Translations under genes and position numbers: made by a program
Source of the DNA: Rhopalosiphum padi
Taxonomy: Eukaryota > Arthropoda > Insecta > Hemiptera > Aphididae
Reading direction: 5' to 3'
Length of the DNA: 64,000 bases
NCBI RefSeq assembly: GCF_020882245.1
Contig: NC_083597.1
Span: forward strand, 12,744,581 to 12,808,580
Notes under the pieces: generated by a model
Told to the model about the DNA's origin: nothing
Databases searched by the model: none
Seen by the model: only the letters and a program-made list of their open reading frames with translations
Part shown: positions 61,088-64,000 of the stretch, one piece after another
Layout of the letters: the number at the start of each line of letters is the position of its first letter
Numbering within the stretch: the stretch's first letter is position 1

Positions 61088-62628
61088 AAATATTTAAAAT
61101 GCACGTTTATATTTGTAAAGGCGCGTGTTATTACTAACTAAGCTGTTATTTATATTTATCTTAATTAAGTTGTTTATTAAGTATAATATTAATTTCAATA
61201 CGTTTTAGTCGTTTTACTATTTATTTTTTTTATACAAATGAGATGAAGGCTCCCGGATTTTCCACTTTGCGATTACCACTTTATAGCTCATATTAACTTT
61301 GAGGTTCATGGCCTCTTCTATCGTCTTTTACCATAGTCGTAAACAGTTTTTGTTTTTTTTTATTTATTATTACAGGAATGGAGAAATTATCCAATTATTA
61401 ATTTCATGCCTGTTGCTGAAAATTGTAATATACTAAAAAAATCGTTTTTATGCAAATATCCTTTGATTGACTTTAATCAAATATCAAAAGTTCCAGTTAT
61501 AATTGGAATGAACACTGGCGAGGGTGGTATTTTTGCTTCTCGTAAGTTACTATGTTTCTATACTGCATCCATTTCTAAGTGGGCATAACATTTGGCTCAT
61601 TAAAATCATTTTTACACACACCTTTTATTTAGATTTGTCGTAATGGATTAAATTTTTTTACAAATACATCAAGATTATATTTTTTGTTTGTTTTTTCAAT
61701 AGGAATGTATAATGCAACTGATCTTGTGTATACTGAGTTGAAAGAAGATTTCGATCATTATGTATCTTCATTTTTACAGTATAGATATACTACTAAGTAT
61801 TCAGATATTCCAGTAATTGGTGACAAAATATTTGACCGATATTTTCCTGATGGAACTTTGAATAATCCTTTGGATGCTGTTAAGGTATGTTTTAGTTTTG
61901 TATCAAATAATAATTCAAATATTTTTTTTACTCACAAATATAATAATATAATATTTTCATAATAGATAATAAGATTTTTTAAATACTTAAAAATCCTTTA
62001 AAAAGCCACCATTATTTAATTAACAATATATTTAAAAATATTACAAAATCATTTATTTTAATAATTAATTTATAATGTTTTTAGATGATTTCAGGTGGAC
62101 TAATTTTACAAGGTGTTTTCAAAATGGCAGTTCAGCTGACATCACCAGTTTATTATTATATATATGATCATCTGAATTATGTTTCATTTAATTCAGTGTA
62201 TGGACCTTACCCATTTCCAAAAAAATTAGGAGTAACGCACGCTGATGAAATAACCAGTCTGTTTTATACAACCGAACGTGGAGATTTGCAAGGTGAAGAC
62301 CTCAATGTATCAAATCTTATGGTGAACATTTGGACAAATTTCGCCAGCACCGAGTATGTCATTATAATTGTATTGTTATATCAGTTAATACATTTGAATA
62401 CGTTTAATTAAACTTTTACTTTTTTTTAGCGTTGTTACAATTGATGGTACACAAAAAGGAGAAAAATGGCCCACATTTGATACCAAAAAATACGAATTTG
62501 TTTTGATAAATACAAGTATTCCTGTAATTAAAGAAAGGCCATATGTTGATGAATATGAATTTTGGAATAGCTTGCCACTTTTATCTGGATTGAATGGGTC
62601 TCAAGGATCAGCTAAAACTGTATTTTAA
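59759..62628 (+). CDS. Type-B carboxylesterase, E4/FE4-like (copy 2)
   Basis: Exons: 59759-59938, 60144-60293, 60363-60522, 60594-60779, 60843-61036, 61376-61541, 61703-61884, 62085-62353, 62430-62628 (TAA); 1686 nt, 561 aa, GT-AG throughout. Start chosen six bases after acceptor ATTTCAG because it opens a signal peptide (MEIFLIFTLLFGFVFGA). The triad is complete: Ser209 in GQSAG, Glu339 in TGEGGIF, His458 in GVTHADE. Other family blocks: FQGIPYGKSP, EDCLYLNVYTPK, GGGYFAGSGG, GNYGMKDQVL, FGGDP. The His normally before the oxyanion GGG is Ala (IAGGGY). No C-terminal anchor, so it is probably secreted and soluble. All eight introns match copy 1 in position and phase but are much shorter. Exon 2 differs from copy 1 at only 8 of 50 residues. 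Substrate unknown; xenobiotic or lipid-ester hydrolysis is an inference from the clade. Confidence 0.93.
61050..61081. repeat. (TA)n microsatellite in intron 5 of esterase copy 2
   Basis: Uninterrupted TA dinucleotides starting 20-odd bases after the exon 5 donor. Confidence 0.8.
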
Positions 62629-64000
62629 TTTTTAAGTTCATAAATTAAACATATTTGTATTTAGATAGTTTGGGTATTAGACTTTTTAGTATAAAAAATT
62701 AATTTATAATGTTTTTGTTTTCATTGTTATTTTATGAGAAAACCTAGAATTTGTCGTTGTGGGTTGACATTAAAGTTAAAATACAATCAAAAAGGAAAAC
62801 ATAATGACTAATGTTATCAATATTAGATAACTATATGCAAAACATTGAAAAATTGGTTTTTTAGTACAAAATTACAATTGACTTATAACAATTTTTAATA
62901 TATAATACTAGTCATTACACGTTTTCCTGTATACAGACTTTCAACAATAGTTTACACAGAAAAGTATTCTAATTTTTCAAATTCATTTTAAAATTATAAT
63001 CTAAAAATTAATTTTGGTAATTAAGGTATAGGTATACTTATTGCAATTTATATATAAATGGTACAGTGAAAAACGGTAGTAGTCGATAATATTTTGGAGT
63101 TGGACTTCAAACTGTTTTCCCTACAACCACATGAAGTATAATCTTTCTTCATTAGTATATCTTATCTTTTTAATTTAATAAAAGCGGACTGAAAGATGTT
63201 TTCACTCAATCGATTTCAACAGTCGATATTATTCCGAATTTGCTATCGTATCAAATCATATTAAGGATAATTTGATCGAGAAATTGTACACTTCAACCCA
63301 TAATCACTGGCCATGCCTAAGCACACATTGCACGACTTGTCCACACGTCTATATTTAGTAAAGTTTTTTTTTTTATAAAAGTGCATAAATAGAACATATT
63401 TTATCATCGATTTTGTTAAATACAACTTTAAAATTCTTAATGAAATAATAAATTTCATTTCGTTCTTTGGACTGAGGTCATATATATTTAAAAAGTGTCT
63501 GTAGTTAGCCTTGTAAAAACTAAATAAAATAAAAAAATGTTTATATCATTATTATAGTAATATTAAAAATTAATTTTAATATAATAAAGTATATAATATA
63601 TTATATTATAGTACAAAAGTATAATAACAATATGACATACGATTTTGTTTACTTAACACTTTATGATAAATCCAATTTTTTTTAAAAAAGCAATTGATTA
63701 AACAATTCTTTTAAAAACACTTCTCTCGTAATTCCTCGGCCAACATTATTTATTCATTCTCACACCTTGTTTGGTTTTTATGCGAATCTTTCAATTATTT
63801 ATTAATTTGATCGAACAGTTGATAAAATTTTATCAACGTTTGGAGAAATTATATTTTACACTAGACAGTCTTTCTCAATGTCACCCAGGCCTTAGACTGG
63901 GAATGACTTCAAAATCATCGATCTTTATATATATATATATATGATGACAACTGACAAGACAAAAGACGACTGTAACAATTGTTATTTTTAAATGGATAAC
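62629..64000. other. Right-edge non-coding region
   Basis: 3' flank of esterase copy 2 (an ATTAAA variant polyadenylation hexamer lies shortly after the stop) and AT-rich sequence with a (TA)n tract near 63926-63942. No further gene is supported. Confidence 0.5.

Noticed and set aside
1..64000. tRNA, rRNA, CRISPR array, bacterial operon or virus-derived gene
   Set aside because: Looked for on both strands by eye; no cloverleaf, spaced direct repeats, compact operon or viral domain was seen.

Overview
This is AT-rich, intron-rich insect DNA, most likely from an aphid (Hemiptera). That is an inference from three things: tandem E4/FE4-type carboxylesterases, short terminal-inverted-repeat (TIR) elements throughout, and small exons separated by AT-rich introns with GT-AG borders. 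There is no bacterial or viral gene organisation. No gene here is a single long ORF; the models below were assembled by hand from splice sites and conserved protein motifs, and the phases were checked across every junction.

Layout. (1) 827-6317 (+): last 12 coding exons (540 codons) of a gene whose 5' part lies left of the window; it has a zinc-ribbon-like cysteine pair set and PH-like C-terminal blocks, and looks like STK11IP (LKB1-interacting protein). (2) 10295-12109 (-): a three-coding-exon TP53INP/DOR-family gene (531 aa) with a WxxL LC3-interacting motif and the family signatures WFVTPPPCFT and ENLLIEHPSMSVY. Likely 5' non-coding exons lie at 13376-13429 and ending at 17816, with a GC-rich promoter-like region (CRE, CCAAT box) near 18.1-18.25 kb. 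(3) 18.5-32.4 kb: about 14 kb with no supportable coding gene, but several MITE-like or fold-back elements. (4) 32472-41184 (+): a 20-exon, 1031-aa unconventional myosin with a class-I-like TH1 tail, a 14-nt microexon and altered nucleotide-binding motifs. (5) 47240-52491 (+) and 59759-62628 (+): two nine-exon type-B carboxylesterases (548 and 561 aa) with identical intron positions and phases. Between them is the wreck of a third copy: an upstream-like block at about 55.35-56.0 kb and a truncated exon 1 at 58.17 kb.

The most unusual structures are a near-perfect 1.28-kb palindrome (56482-57765) inside the wrecked esterase copy; the first esterase, which keeps its catalytic triad and open frame but has a 3-residue deletion just after the nucleophile elbow and a changed oxyanion loop; a TIR element with an apparent 12-bp target duplication in that esterase's intron 6; and the divergent myosin motor. 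The esterase cluster is a local tandem-duplication array in which one unit decayed, one diverged and collected intronic insertions, and one stayed compact and canonical. No CRISPR, rRNA or tRNA gene was recognised.
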